Below the pieces are notes generated by a model. That model was given only the letters and a program-made list of their open reading frames with translations, had not been told where the DNA came from and searched no databases. DNA of 64,000 bases, taken from Batillaria attramentaria. Taxonomy: Eukaryota; Mollusca; Gastropoda; Batillariidae. Shown piece by piece: positions 23,751 through 35,300 of this stretch (positions within the stretch are counted from its first letter, which is position 1; each line of letters opens with the position of its first letter). A program made the translations under genes and the position numbers. The stretch spans positions 2,467,501 to 2,531,500 of the forward strand of contig JACVVK020000035.1 in NCBI GenBank assembly GCA_018292915.2. Direction: 5' to 3'.

Positions 23751-25119
23751 TGTCACGGATGCGTGACTTAGGGTAAATCATGTGCTGTTATGATTTCCGT
23801 ATGACGGGTTGGTATGATTTCGGTATGCATCGTAACTATGTTCTGTGTGGCGCACGTGCCTTGTTTCCTGCACGGGCCACGAATGTATCCCTTGGTGAAG
23901 GTTTTACACGGGACATTTGTGTATAATATGCTGACCTGTCCGTTTCCCTTGTTTAAGTCGATACAGGTAACCCGTTTTACACGTGATGCAGGTGTATCCT
24001 GTGCGATACTCACCCTATTCGCCCTAACAGTATAAAAACCATTGCTATTCACTTGCTATTCGCATTTGGCCCGGTAGTACCGACACGTCCGTTCAAGAGT
24101 CTGGCACTTCTTCTCGTCCGCTGTCTTTACGGTCTACCGTCATAACCCCTCGCATCTTGCATATGGAGGTAAATGGTTCATATCTGTTATTTCCCGTATT
24201 ATGTTTCAGGTCAGCTATTTTCTCTTGTGTAGATATTACCAACGGTCAGGAAGTTAGTATGAAACTTGACTATTGTGGCCGAAGTGTTATGTGGGCTAAG
24301 TATGTTTGATTATTAGCCGTTTTACCAGTGAGTTTAACACTGACCTGTCTGTATATTCTGCTGACTTGTCCGATGTGACAGCTGTAGGCTGCTACCTTTA
24401 GCGTTTGGTATGTGCAGTTTCCTTTAGCGTTCGTAGCATAGGAGCGTTCGCTGGTTTGTGCCATGGGTTAATATTATCCCATAGATAGGCAGTATGTGCT
24501 AGTTGAGCCCAAGGACTTACAATAGTGTATTGTTGCACAGGGGTTCTAGCCCGAGTGGCTGTTTTCGGGAGCCAGAAGCTGCCCTGTAGTCCCTTGTCCC
24601 GTGGAGGATTTCTTGGCCCTGCGACGACTGAAGGGGAGGGAGCTTGACTGCCCGTATGTGGGATTCAGCGTGGGTGCTGGTCCACTAGAGCATCAGCGGT
24701 TGCCGTGATGCTTTTGTAGAGCTGCCGAGCCAGCTCTATTTTCCGCCGCCTGTGGTGTTGTCTGCGGCTTGTGAACTGCACATCTGCACATCTGCACGTC
24801 TGCGCGCTTGGCCATCGTTGGAGGTACCATCCCGTGCACGTTAAAAAGCTCTGAGCGCTCTTAGATACAATTATTTGTATTTATATTTTAGGCATAGTAT
24901 TTATTGCCTTGATTGATTACCTTGCCTGTTCTTGATTGGTATTGTAGCTGTACTGTGACGTGTTATGCAATGACTGTTCGTCTTGTCAATAATATTGTGG
25001 TGGTGTGAATCCCCGCACGTCTCAGTATCAGTTTGTGTTGTGCGACTGCGTGTGAGTGAGAGTAAAGAAAGAGCACGCACCTCTTACACCCATACATTAC
25101 AGCACACACGGTCGTGACA
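23751..25119 (+). repeat. 3' LTR
   Basis: Near-identical partner of 20369-21737. Short open frames inside both LTRs are the same in each copy and have no recognisable product. Confidence 0.93.
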
Positions 25120-26084
25120 CCAACTGTACACTAACCAATTGCACCACCGCAACTCAGACACTAATCACAGATCATCACTGGCCTTTGATGCTTCAATGTC
25201 TAATAATGCGAGGCACAAGACCACCAGCAGAACCAATACAGCTGTAATGCATTTTATATAAAGTCTGATTGAGTGCAACATGACATTGCAACTTTTGAAT
25301 GAGATCATAGTTTGATTGAAAATTGTGCTAGGATGTAGGGCAGAGGCTATAAGCTTTATTCTGGTATACATGTTGACCATTTCCGTGATCATTTATTGAT
25401 TTAAACCAGCTAGCAGCATTTGTGACATTACTTCTGGGAACCCTGCATACATGTACAGGACTTCATATCATATCAGAAATTGATGGTAAAGCAAGTGTGT
25501 CTGATAAAATCCATTCAAATTAAAATCCCCACCATCTTTGTTAACTTTCAAGGAAAAAAAAAGGATTTTTTTTTCTCGCTGAAATTCCAAATTAAACCAG
25601 CCCCCTTAATGTGGTGGTTAGCACTTTGGACCATGGACTGAGGAGGTAACAAATCCGGCAAACAGGGTCCGTGAGCGCCCCGCGACCGGTCATGCGCGAC
25701 CCGCGCAAGGTCAAAGGCGGCGGGCGACAGGTCGAAATTGGTCATGGGCGACGTGTGAGTGTTGTGAGCGACTGGTCATGAGCGACTGGTCATGGGCGAC
25801 TGGCCATGAACTACCAGCGGCTGGTCATAGGCGACCCCCGTTTTGTTGTTGTTGTGGTTATTTTAAAGGCTACAAAGAAAACAACAACGTACATCGCAAC
25901 AATAAGAACGGTTATCATATTTTTAACCTCAGTTGCATGCTGGTCTCTCGAAGCCTTTGTTTATTTATCATATAACAAAACGCTTACTTCATCGGCCTTT
26001 CGTCGTTGCTTTTGTGTCTTTTCGTTTGTTAAAGGGAAACAACCAAAAAGCAAAAAAGTAAAAATGCGTGCGTGCCTGCGTGCG

Positions 26085-26088
<4 letters not shown>

Positions 26089-26137
<49 letters not shown>
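26089..26137. repeat. (CA)n microsatellite
   Basis: About 24 CA units inside the Mutator-like element. Confidence 0.95.
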
Positions 26138-26139
<2 letters not shown>

Positions 26140-26780
26140 TCAGCAAACAACAATAAAGAAGACAGCAACAACCCATATCACACCTCCTTTGTTACTTGGC
26201 CCTCCTGTACACCTGTGTGACCATGACCAAAGAAGTGATAATTGCCACTCAACTTACGACCGACAAGTCGGCACGTGCCCGGCACCTGTGCGCCGTGGGA
26301 AACCAACGCGTGCTAATCCCGCTTGACTGACATGCATTTAGACACAATGGGGCGACGCTCTTCCGTGTGCGCCAGTCAGAAAGGCTCCAGTGATGTATGG
26401 TGGGTGGCCAAACCGACCAACCGTAAGAATCAGTTTGAGGTCTAGTGTTATTGACAACACCACAATACACATCAACTCCGTTTGTATGGAGACGTGTGTT
26501 GTCAAGGAAGGATTGACAACCACAAAAACACACGGGGGATGGTCATGCCAGTGCTGGTTGACACTCATGTTGCGTGACTTGCATTGCTCTGACTGGGACC
26601 TGTTGAAGTACTTGTCAACCAGCCTAGAGCTTAGAATCTGTTGGCCGGCTGAAGTGTCAAGTACAACATGCCCCTGTATCTCGGAGTTTTGACCATGAAT
26701 CGTGGCTGATTTAGGATGTTGATTCGCTTGGAATATAAATCGTCGCGCCATATAATTATGTGTGTGGTTTTCTTTTTTAG

Positions 26781-26783
<3 letters not shown>

Positions 26784-26846
<63 letters not shown>
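26784..26846. repeat. (GT)n microsatellite
   Basis: About 31 GT units inside the Mutator-like element. Confidence 0.95.
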
Positions 26847-27809
26847 TATTTGTTCTTTTTGTCAGACATTAAGATGTTAGACTGCATGTACACTTGCTAA
26901 AATGGTTTTTCATGGGCACATACAAGCACGAATATGTCACATAATTGTAGATGCTTGAGTCCTTACCTGTGGACAAAATTCATCTGTTAAAAACGTTGTC
27001 TAGGTGTTAAAGCACACGTACATTAAACACAAGCACTTTCGTCAGAGACATATTTCCTCCTTCCATTTGCCGTGCAAAGTGTAAATAATACCACCACTTT
27101 ATTTTACAAGGACAAATTTGAAACGCCGCACGCCGCTCATGACCTTGCGCGGGTCGCGTATAGCCAGTCGCCCGCCGTCCGTGACCGGTCGCGGCCACCT
27201 ACCGGGTGGGTTATAGTCAGTCGCCGATCGCCGCCCGTCGCCCATGACCAATTTCAACCTGTCGCCCACCGCCTTTGACCTTGCGCGGGTCGCGCATGAT
27301 CGGTCGCGGGGCGCTCACGGACCCTGTTTGCCGGATTTGTTATATGGACTGAGAGACCTAGGTTCGAATTCCAGCTGAGGCAAACAGATATTTCCTAAAT
27401 AGGTTGGCTCCTACCCAGAGCTAGTATGCTATGGGCCCAAAAGGGAGGCTGTTGCCACTCCACGGGTGCAAGTTTGGGTGCTTCTCTTGTTATGACACAT
27501 CTCATGACGTGGATGGTTACACGGCTGGCACTGAAGGTGCCATAATTCCTGGGCGTAGTTAAAACTGGGATATTTATTACAGGAAACATGGAATGCAGCC
27601 CCGTCACGCGGTCCCAAACGCGATCTCCACAGAAACATCATACCATCATTGTCATCCTCATGCACAATAAAAATTGTCCTAGTCTCTGCGCCCTGCGTGT
27701 ATTCCATGCACCCATGACCTGGGAGCAACTGACCACTGGAGCTGGCAGTCGAGGCAGCCCCCCCCCCCCCCCCACCACAAAAAAAAAATCAAAATAAAAT
27801 TTTTCTCAC

Positions 27810-28011
27810 TTCCGCCGAACTTGTGCAGCCCATTCTGAGGCTCGTTCTCGAGGTGTTGATGTATGGAGGTGTCGTGCAGCTGTCGGAGATACAAGGTTGC
27901 CGCGCCCCTCATGCAGCGCGGGCAAACGCTCAGCCCCCTCCTGAGAGGCATCCACCCCTGAAGCCATGAGGATTTGGACAATGTATGCCCCACGTCCTCA
28001 AACTCACCCCA
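27810..28011 (-). CDS. Tentative 5' exon, possibly of the dynein heavy chain gene
   Basis: An open stretch of 67 codons reads WGEFEDVGHTLSKSSWLQGW and continues through GLSVCPRCMRGAATLYLRQL. It is preceded by a good acceptor (GTTTTGCATTTTCAG) and followed by GTGAGA after the first base of a codon. It is on the dynein strand upstream of exon 19522-19626. The phases do not match directly (phase 1 here, phase 2 needed there), so at least one further exon would be required. I recognise no domain. It could belong to a separate gene. Confidence 0.35.
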
Positions 28012-29387
28012 CTGAAAATGCAAAACATAAGAAAGGGTGGAAATGAGAAAGTGATGCAGATGTACATGCTATTCAGTCTCTACAATGTGCACTTTAAAAC
28101 TTTACTCGTCTACCTTATAATGGCTGAACAAATACAATACAAATACAATACAAGGTCCCAGTAAGGTGGTGTGGAGTGTGGGTGGTGGTGGTGTATGCAT
28201 GTGTGTGTGTGTGGATGTGGGGGGGGGAGGGGGTGTAAAACAAGTATCTTGCAAACTGGCCCTCAAAATACAAAATTAACATGCTGGCTCTTAAATGTGC
28301 TCCAATAATTCTTCCTGTAGATTGACAAGGTAATACTGCTGAAACTGACATGTTAACAAAATGTTGTTTATTTGATTTATAAAGAGCAAATTCTTACGAT
28401 TTATAACCCTTCAAATTTTCCATAGTTTGTGTTGTTGTTGTTCTTTTTTTTTTTATAGGTCCACTTTGTAATGAGACTGCTGAGATTCAGGCCAACAGAA
28501 TTTCATTTTCTGAGAGGCTCTCTGTCAGGATGCACGCAGTCAGGTTTCTGCGATTCTTCGGCGGGACAAAAATGGCAGACGCCTTACAGCAGCCTCACTT
28601 TCGCATTTGGACAGCGCAAGCAAAAGTTGAAACCCGCAGAATTAGTCCATTAAAGCCATCTTAACGCTCAAAGCTACGTTGGAACAAACATTTGTACATA
28701 CTGAAAAGAACATGATTAGCTTACGAGTTTAGTTTACGGCCGAAATCGGTACTGTCCACACCAAATAGCCTGGCATCATCGTTGTCAAGTCGCCATCTTG
28801 TATCGTCCCTAACACAATAGCTCCAAGCAGAATAAAGTTCTCTTGTTGATTTGCTGATAATAAAATTAAAATAAAGATATATCTGCTCAACGATACTTGT
28901 AAAAATATTAAACAATTTTGCTACGCTAAAATTTTGCATAGATCTTTCCTTTAAATTGAAATTAATTATGTCTAATCATTCTACGGTCATTCAGCCCCTG
29001 CTGAACGAAGCGCCATTACAAATTTAGAGGCGACTTGTTGCCACACGACAACGGGAGAAATTGTGTCTATGAAAAGGTTACTTTTGTGCTTTTAATGTCA
29101 AAGGAAGCTTATACTTTGGCTTCCTCGTGTTATTTATGGGAGAGATGTTACGTTGTGAGATGTACTGCAGATGTTACACGTATTTTTGAGCAACCCTCTC
29201 CTGGATTTTTCGTTTTTTCTTGCGCGAAACGTTAATAATCTTTGCTCATGCCCAGTCGATTTCACGAGTCTAGGTAACTGCATCCTTGCTGTTGCACCAT
29301 TGAATGGTTTAACCATGGGTTTGCGCTTCACTTAATGCTCACACAGTACTGGCAGTCAGGTACACGTACATGTTTTTGTTCTCGCAG
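28012..29387. promoter_or_regulatory. Possible shared upstream region of CCDC34 and the minus-strand gene
   Basis: About 1.4 kb with no supported coding exon, lying between the tentative minus-strand exon and the first coding exon of CCDC34. The AG before 29388 (TTTTTGTTCTCGCAG) looks like a splice acceptor, so CCDC34 probably has a 5' untranslated exon in this interval. No TATA box or transcription start can be fixed by eye. Confidence 0.35.
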
Positions 29388-29393
29388 ATAATC

Positions 29394-32300
29394 ATGTCTG
29401 CCAGGCCGCGGCCTGTGACAGCCACGGTGACGAAACCGGCGTGGATGCAGGTTCCGGATGCTGATGCTGCTGCCTATCGTCGCCACTCTCTCACGTCCAA
29501 TGGGTCGACTGCTTCACTGACGTCAGTTTTGGATCACGACAGCTACATCAGCGAGCCAGAGTCGGACATTGATAATGACGATAATTTTGATGATGTTCCC
29601 AAACAGCAGCCATTGAAAAGCGGGGAGGGGGACGCCAAGCTGAAGGTGGAGAAGGCTCCTAAACAGATAAGGTTTGCTGTGCATTTGTTCCCTTTTGAGT
29701 TCTAGTTGTTGGTGGTTGTTTTTTATGTACGCTTATGTTGGCTCATTGCCAGCATTACGGACGCTGTCACTGGGGTCCTACTAATTACCGAAAACAACTC
29801 TTAAAACGCGTAGAACGTAGTTAAAACATAGAAATAACAACACACAAACATGATTAAAGGTGAAAAAGAGGCATTAAACTAGTTTAAAGGAATAAAGTAC
29901 TTATTTACTCCAAGAGAACACGACGAAATGAACGTGTCTCCCAAGGGAAGCGACTCTGGTCCGGACTGGTTATTTTCTGCAATATCACCTTTTTTTCCTT
30001 TTAGCTTTTTTTAAGGCCACTTTTTTCACCGTTAATCATGTTTGTGTGTTGTTATTTGTATGTTTGAACCGCGTTCTATCCGTATTAAGAGTTGTTTTTG
30101 GTTGTTTTTGGTCGTTTCGTTGTTTTCGGTAATTAGTAGGACCGTTAGTGATGTGATGATAGATACCACAATAACTGCTCAGAACGATCTGTGAGCATAA
30201 AAATGGTAGCATTAACCTGTTCACAATATCATAAAATAGTTTCTAGTAACTAAATAGTGACAACATGAGGTATGAATCTGACCATTGTGCTCAGGGTTGG
30301 TGTTACGTATTAACAGAATGGGAAATTTATGTCTTCATTGTTCCTACTTTTGCAGGTCAGCAGTAACTGTTCCCATGATCTGCAATCATTAAAATGAGTT
30401 GCCCATAAAAAGCCCATTTGGCATTTGGCATTTTTTAAAATAATAGATGATATAGCAGATGGTGTAACCTGATGACGCAACATGGTGACATAATTTATGC
30501 TGCATGGCACCAATGTACACCAGAAAGAAAAAAAAAAGCATGCACATATTTTCATGAGGAGCTCTTTATGCTTCTTTATTTGTTACTGATAATTTGGGGT
30601 TTTGGGTTTTTTTTTTAAACAAGCCTGAAAGACGAAGACTGATTGAGTATTTTCACCATGTACAGGAAAGTCCGACGACAGACAGACTGTGAGCAGACCA
30701 AGGAGAATGGAGGCTACATCATCAAACGCAGCCACTCATCAGAGTCTGGCCTTTCAGCATGGGAAATGTGGTTACTTCAGAAAGCAAAAGAGGAGAGGAG
30801 GGAGAGGAACGCAGCCATACAGAAGAAGAAGCAAGAAAAGCAAGAGAAGTTAGAGAAAGAAAGAGAAAAGCAGATGAAACTTCAGAAGGCGTCCTTGATC
30901 CGACAAGAGTGGGTGCAGCAAAAGAACACTGAAGAGAAACTGAGCAAGAAAATGCAGAAGCTGAAAATCGAGAATGAGAAGCGATTAAAAGAGGAACATG
31001 AGCTTCAGATTCACAAAAAGGCCGAGGAGAAGTTTGCCGAGTGGATGGAGAAGAAGAGTCAGGAAGAGAAGGAGAGGCGTCAGAAAGCCCGAGCACAAAA
31101 GCGAAAGGAAGAGGAAATGCGCAAGGCAAGACAAGAGGAGGCCGAGGCAAAATACAGGGAGTGGCTGAAGAGAAACAAAGCTCGGCCAAAGTCCGCCCCG
31201 CCGCAGAAAGTCTCAGGTAGGTTACATTTGTGTTTGTGTAGGGGGTGGACAATCTGTTTTTCAAACTTTATGTTATAGCCCTCAGTTATTTGTCTGTCAT
31301 ATCACATATGTCTGTGTCAGTGTGTGTGAGAAAACTCCAATTTTGGCATTTTACTCAGTAACTGTGAACTGTAGAAACACCAGACTTGGCATGGTAGGGT
31401 TGTCAACAAGAGCCTTTCCAAGCATATATATCATTTTGTCTGACCTAAATGTCAGCTTGTCAGGTCACCGATTGTGTGTGAAAATGCATGTTTTCTCAAA
31501 ATTTTACTTAGCACTACAAACGTCAGGCAGCCCAAAGTTGGCACATGTGTGCATGTAGAGTTGGTATAGAAAGCTTTTGTGCATGCATACATTTTTTGGT
31601 GACCTCATCCATAGGTGAAGGTCACAGAGACTGGGCAGAAGTTTCAGAAATCATTGTTTATACAGAGCTAAAGTTCAAGGTCACAGAATCCATAAGGGCT
31701 TTTGCCATTTTTCTGTGTGTCTCACACACACACACACACACACACACACCTCTTCTAACAAGTCAGTTGTAGTTTCACATGGTATATATATATTTATTCC
31801 TTTCACAACATACGGACAAATTTCACAGTTGCAATGTCCTTCAAATCACATATCAAACTGGACAAAAAAAATTATTCAATAAAACTTTGGCATATAAATA
31901 TCAAATTTATATAAATGTAAGTTAAGAAATTCATGTTATATGTAGAAGCGTTTTCCAATTGTTACTATTAGAGAACAATGAGCATAAAATTGCTGTGCAT
32001 CTTGTAGTAGACATGCAATAAGTATAAATTCAAAACGGCTGCTGTCATATGCGTAGAAACACATTTTAAACTGTTTTGTACATTTCTCGTAAACACACAC
32101 CCAAAAAATGTGATTGCATCATAACATTGCTGAAAGAAAGAAAGAACAGTTTGCAAAACCAAGAGATCATATAGCTGTAACATTATTTTAAGTCCCCATC
32201 CTCTTGCCCAATTAGCCTCTATAGTTCAGTTTTGAGAACAGAAACACTCTCAGTATAAGTGTAGCAATGTCAACTGCAGTCTTTCCTGGTGTACATGTCT

Positions 32301-35300
32301 GTTGGGGCATCTGAAGCATTGTTATACAAGAAAGTGGATCATGTCTTCTTCAAGTACATCACTGCAGATATTACTTCCAACAGTGTTCCCAATTACAGGT
32401 GTGCGTATTTGTATGCACAAAACTCGTAAATTGACGCACAAATTTGAGAAAAGCGCGTCACAGGGGATGCTGCCATTGTGGTTAACTGTTACACATTATC
32501 ACAGACAAATGGTTGAGTAGTTGATGTAAGTACTGAGAACAGACAGACAACGAGGAACTAGAATGAAAGACGTCATGCACAGGTGGCACTCGTAAAATAC
32601 ACCGTCTAGAGATAAAATGCCAGGTTTTGTATTGCGTAAAAAATATCGTAAACAGTTTTTGCTTTTTATGTGAACAGTCACTCTGCTTAGCTTGAATCTG
32701 CTGCTGGTTGCTCAGTAGCAGTTGTCTCCCCAGTTGGTGCTCCCTCTGCTGTAGTTTCTTCTTTCCCCTTATCAGCATCATCAGGCTGTTTCTCTTCCTC
32801 CAAAGACGCTGGCGCTGCAGCGTTTTCTCCGTCGGTGGCAATGTCTGGTGATGGCAGTGTTTCTTTCAGTTTCTCGATCTCGTCTTTCTCATCTCGGTAA
32901 TAGGCAGGACTGTGTTGCCTCTGAAAACACAAGCAGGATCATATTACTAGTTTTCCGCAGAGCAGTCATCATCACACAAACGCTGAGTTGAAAAGCTTTC
33001 TACAAAGTTTATCACGGACTTAAAGAAAAACCTAGATCAGCAACATTGAAAGGGTCGAGTGCCATAACCAACAAGTCAAGTATCAATTTACATCACTATT
33101 TTGGGTTTGCAATAAGTTTGACTCACTGCATCCTTGGCGTTGACGTCTGCTCCATTGGCCTTCAGGAAATCTGCCATTTCGTCTGACAGGGCAATAGCAT
33201 AGTGCAGGGGTGTTCTGTTCAGCTGTACACAAAAACATGAGTCGTGGTTAATTTAACCAAGGACCACTTGTGTTGCACAGAAACTTGTAAAGATAGAGTG
33301 GGGCAACCCTTGAATGTTTTGGAAGTGGCTTTCCTTTTATTTCCTTCCTTGTCACAAGTGGAATGGTCGTGCACGACAGGCTGAACAATTTAATGTGTGT
33401 GTGTGTGTGTTTCATATATAATTTTCTTTGTGAGTGTGTCCAATTACTTCTAGGCATTGAAAAATATCAATTTTTGCAGATTTCTTAACATCACCAGAAG
33501 CACCTGTTGTCCTAGAAAGAAAATGCTCAAACTCTGCTAAATATACAGCCTTATGCTGGTCAGGTTTTGTTCTACCATTGCTAATAATATATTCTGTAAA
33601 GAAGTAGAAATGCGCAACATACATTGTCTCTGGCCTTGACGGATGAGGGGAAGTTTTTCACAATGTTCTGGGCAATCTCATCGTGACCAGCCAAAATGGC
33701 GATGTGTAGGGGTGAGCGGCCATATTTGTCTTTGGCCAGAACCAGTGTCTTCCTCTCCAGGGCATTTTCCACGTCCCTCGCGACACCACTTGACACTGCT
33801 TTGAACACTGCTGATACTCGCTCCTGTTGCCAACATAAAAAGAAAAAAAAAAGTTCAGTTCAGGAAGGTGTTCATTTAGAGGTGGGGGGGGGGGGGGCGT
33901 ATTTGAACCCCTGACCTCTCACATTGAGGGTAAGATTTGTTACAACACAACTGACCGTCCCTATAATTGTCCTGGCACTAGTCAGAAGTGCCAAGAGATC
34001 GTGATTGTTTTTTGCTCAACTGTAAATGCTCAGTTTTGTTTCTTGTGGACAAAGAAATTAAACTTCAAGCATGCCTTACCTGTAGTTTTGGTATGGAGTT
34101 GACAAAGTCAGTGACGTCCTTGGGCAGTCCGTCTGTGCTGACTTTGTCCAACACTGCGTCCAGTTTGTCGTAACCATCCACAATGAGTTGGGTCAGTGTC
34201 TCCAGTTTCTCCTGCTCCAGCAAGTTGGTCACGTAATTGTCTGGCCAGCGAACAAGAACAGTTGTAAAAGAAACATAGAAAGTGAAGCCTGTCAGATACC
34301 TGTAGAACTATCTCCTGTACTACATGTACTTGATGTCACTGTATGAGTTACAATCGTTCACTCACTATGGATTAGTTCTGCTGTCAAAGATAAGTAGACT
34401 TTCTGTGCCATGGTTGGCATGGCTAAAGTGGTCATTACCTATTGCATCAACATTTTCTGTGATGCCAAGTTCCTCAGCGACGTCTCTGGGTGTTCTGTTG
34501 TTCTCATCCCTGTCTGCGAGACTGTAGCCCATGTTGATGACAGCGACCAGGTCTGCTCCTGCACAATAAGTAAACCCAGCTCTATGTTGAAACTATTCTG
34601 ACTGTATTGCAACATTGTCTTTTGCTCTTGTTACACGGGCAGTTGTAAACGGACTAAATATTTGTCTCTCGTAGTAGTACACTTGATTTGATTTTTTTTT
34701 TTTTTTTTTTGGGGGGGGGGGATAAATCTGCATAGAGAAACACATGTATGCAAAATATGAAACAACACATGCAACAGCGTACATGTAAAGTTCTATAGTA
34801 CTGAATGAACTAACTGGCGAATTGCATTATCTTCTCACTCTCACTAGTCTCAGCTTACCACTCTGAGCTGCTAGAAGATGTAGTTCTGTCTGCCCATTTT
34901 CGTCACGATCTCTCACCATATTGTCTTCCTCTGCTTCTTCGGTTACCGTTGGGAGCTGAGGTTTCTGGGCTAGTATGGCTTCCTTTGCTCTGAAACAGTT
35001 GCATTTCCAAACATGTAACTTGGAATCAGAGACCAATGAATAGGTTTGAAAAACTATTAATGTAAACTAATTGTCTTCTTAATGATGTCTCACAGTCTTG
35101 AAGAGGTTACATTCTTTTCTTGAGAAATTTTGCAGTGGGTGGATGTAGGAAAGACAGTGTTACATGTTCGAACATTTTTGCCCACAAAAAGAAGGAATCT
35201 ACCATCATTTGGGAAAAAAGGTCTGAGGGTTTGCAGATTTCTGGCGCTTAGGCCTTTCCAGATTAGACAGTAGAAATCTCCATCACTCACTGTCTTTGCA

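Larger units (their letters stand above)
20369..25119 (+). mobile_element. LTR retrotransposon (Ty3/Gypsy-type), deletion derivative
   Basis: Two 1,369-bp direct repeats bound a 2.0-kb interior. The ends are TGTCAC...GTGACA, and the 5-bp target duplication CCAAC sits at 20364-20368 and 25120-25124. A tRNA-Trp-type primer-binding site, a gag ORF, two scraps of pol and a polypurine tract are present in the expected order. Protease, reverse transcriptase and integrase are missing. The element is thus non-autonomous but was mobilised recently, judging from the LTRs. It lies upstream of the first certain dynein exon and would be intronic if exon 27810-28011 belongs to that gene. Confidence 0.93.
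25643..27343. mobile_element. Mutator-like TIR element, non-autonomous
   Basis: Long terminal inverted repeats (about 25647-25752 and 27238-27342) begin TAACAAATCCGGCAAACAGG and agree over roughly 105 bp with few mismatches. GC-rich degenerate GCGACTGGTCATG repeats follow. The 10-bp ATGGACTGAG occurs on both sides (25633-25642 and 27344-27353). Long TIRs with a 9-11 bp duplication are the hallmark of MULE elements. The interior holds CA and GT microsatellites and no transposase. Confidence 0.8.
25600..27790 (+). mobile_element. SINE family 1, split by a DNA element
   Basis: The tRNA-like head (GTGGTGGTTAGCAC, then TGGACCATGGACTGAG) is at 25600-25642. The rest, from ATGGACTGAGAGACC through a B-box-like GGTTCGAATTCC to a C-run and A-rich tail, is at 27344-27790. 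The 1.7 kb between is a later insertion. The tail ends only about 20 bp from the tentative exon 27810-28011. Confidence 0.85.

Noticed and set aside
20386..24464. Duplicate small proteins of 94, 73 and 64 residues
   Set aside because: They are chance frames inside the two LTR copies, identical because the LTRs are.
29035..29235. Upstream coding exon of CCDC34
   Set aside because: No resemblance to CCDC34, and an acceptor at 29387 precedes the clear ATG at 29394.
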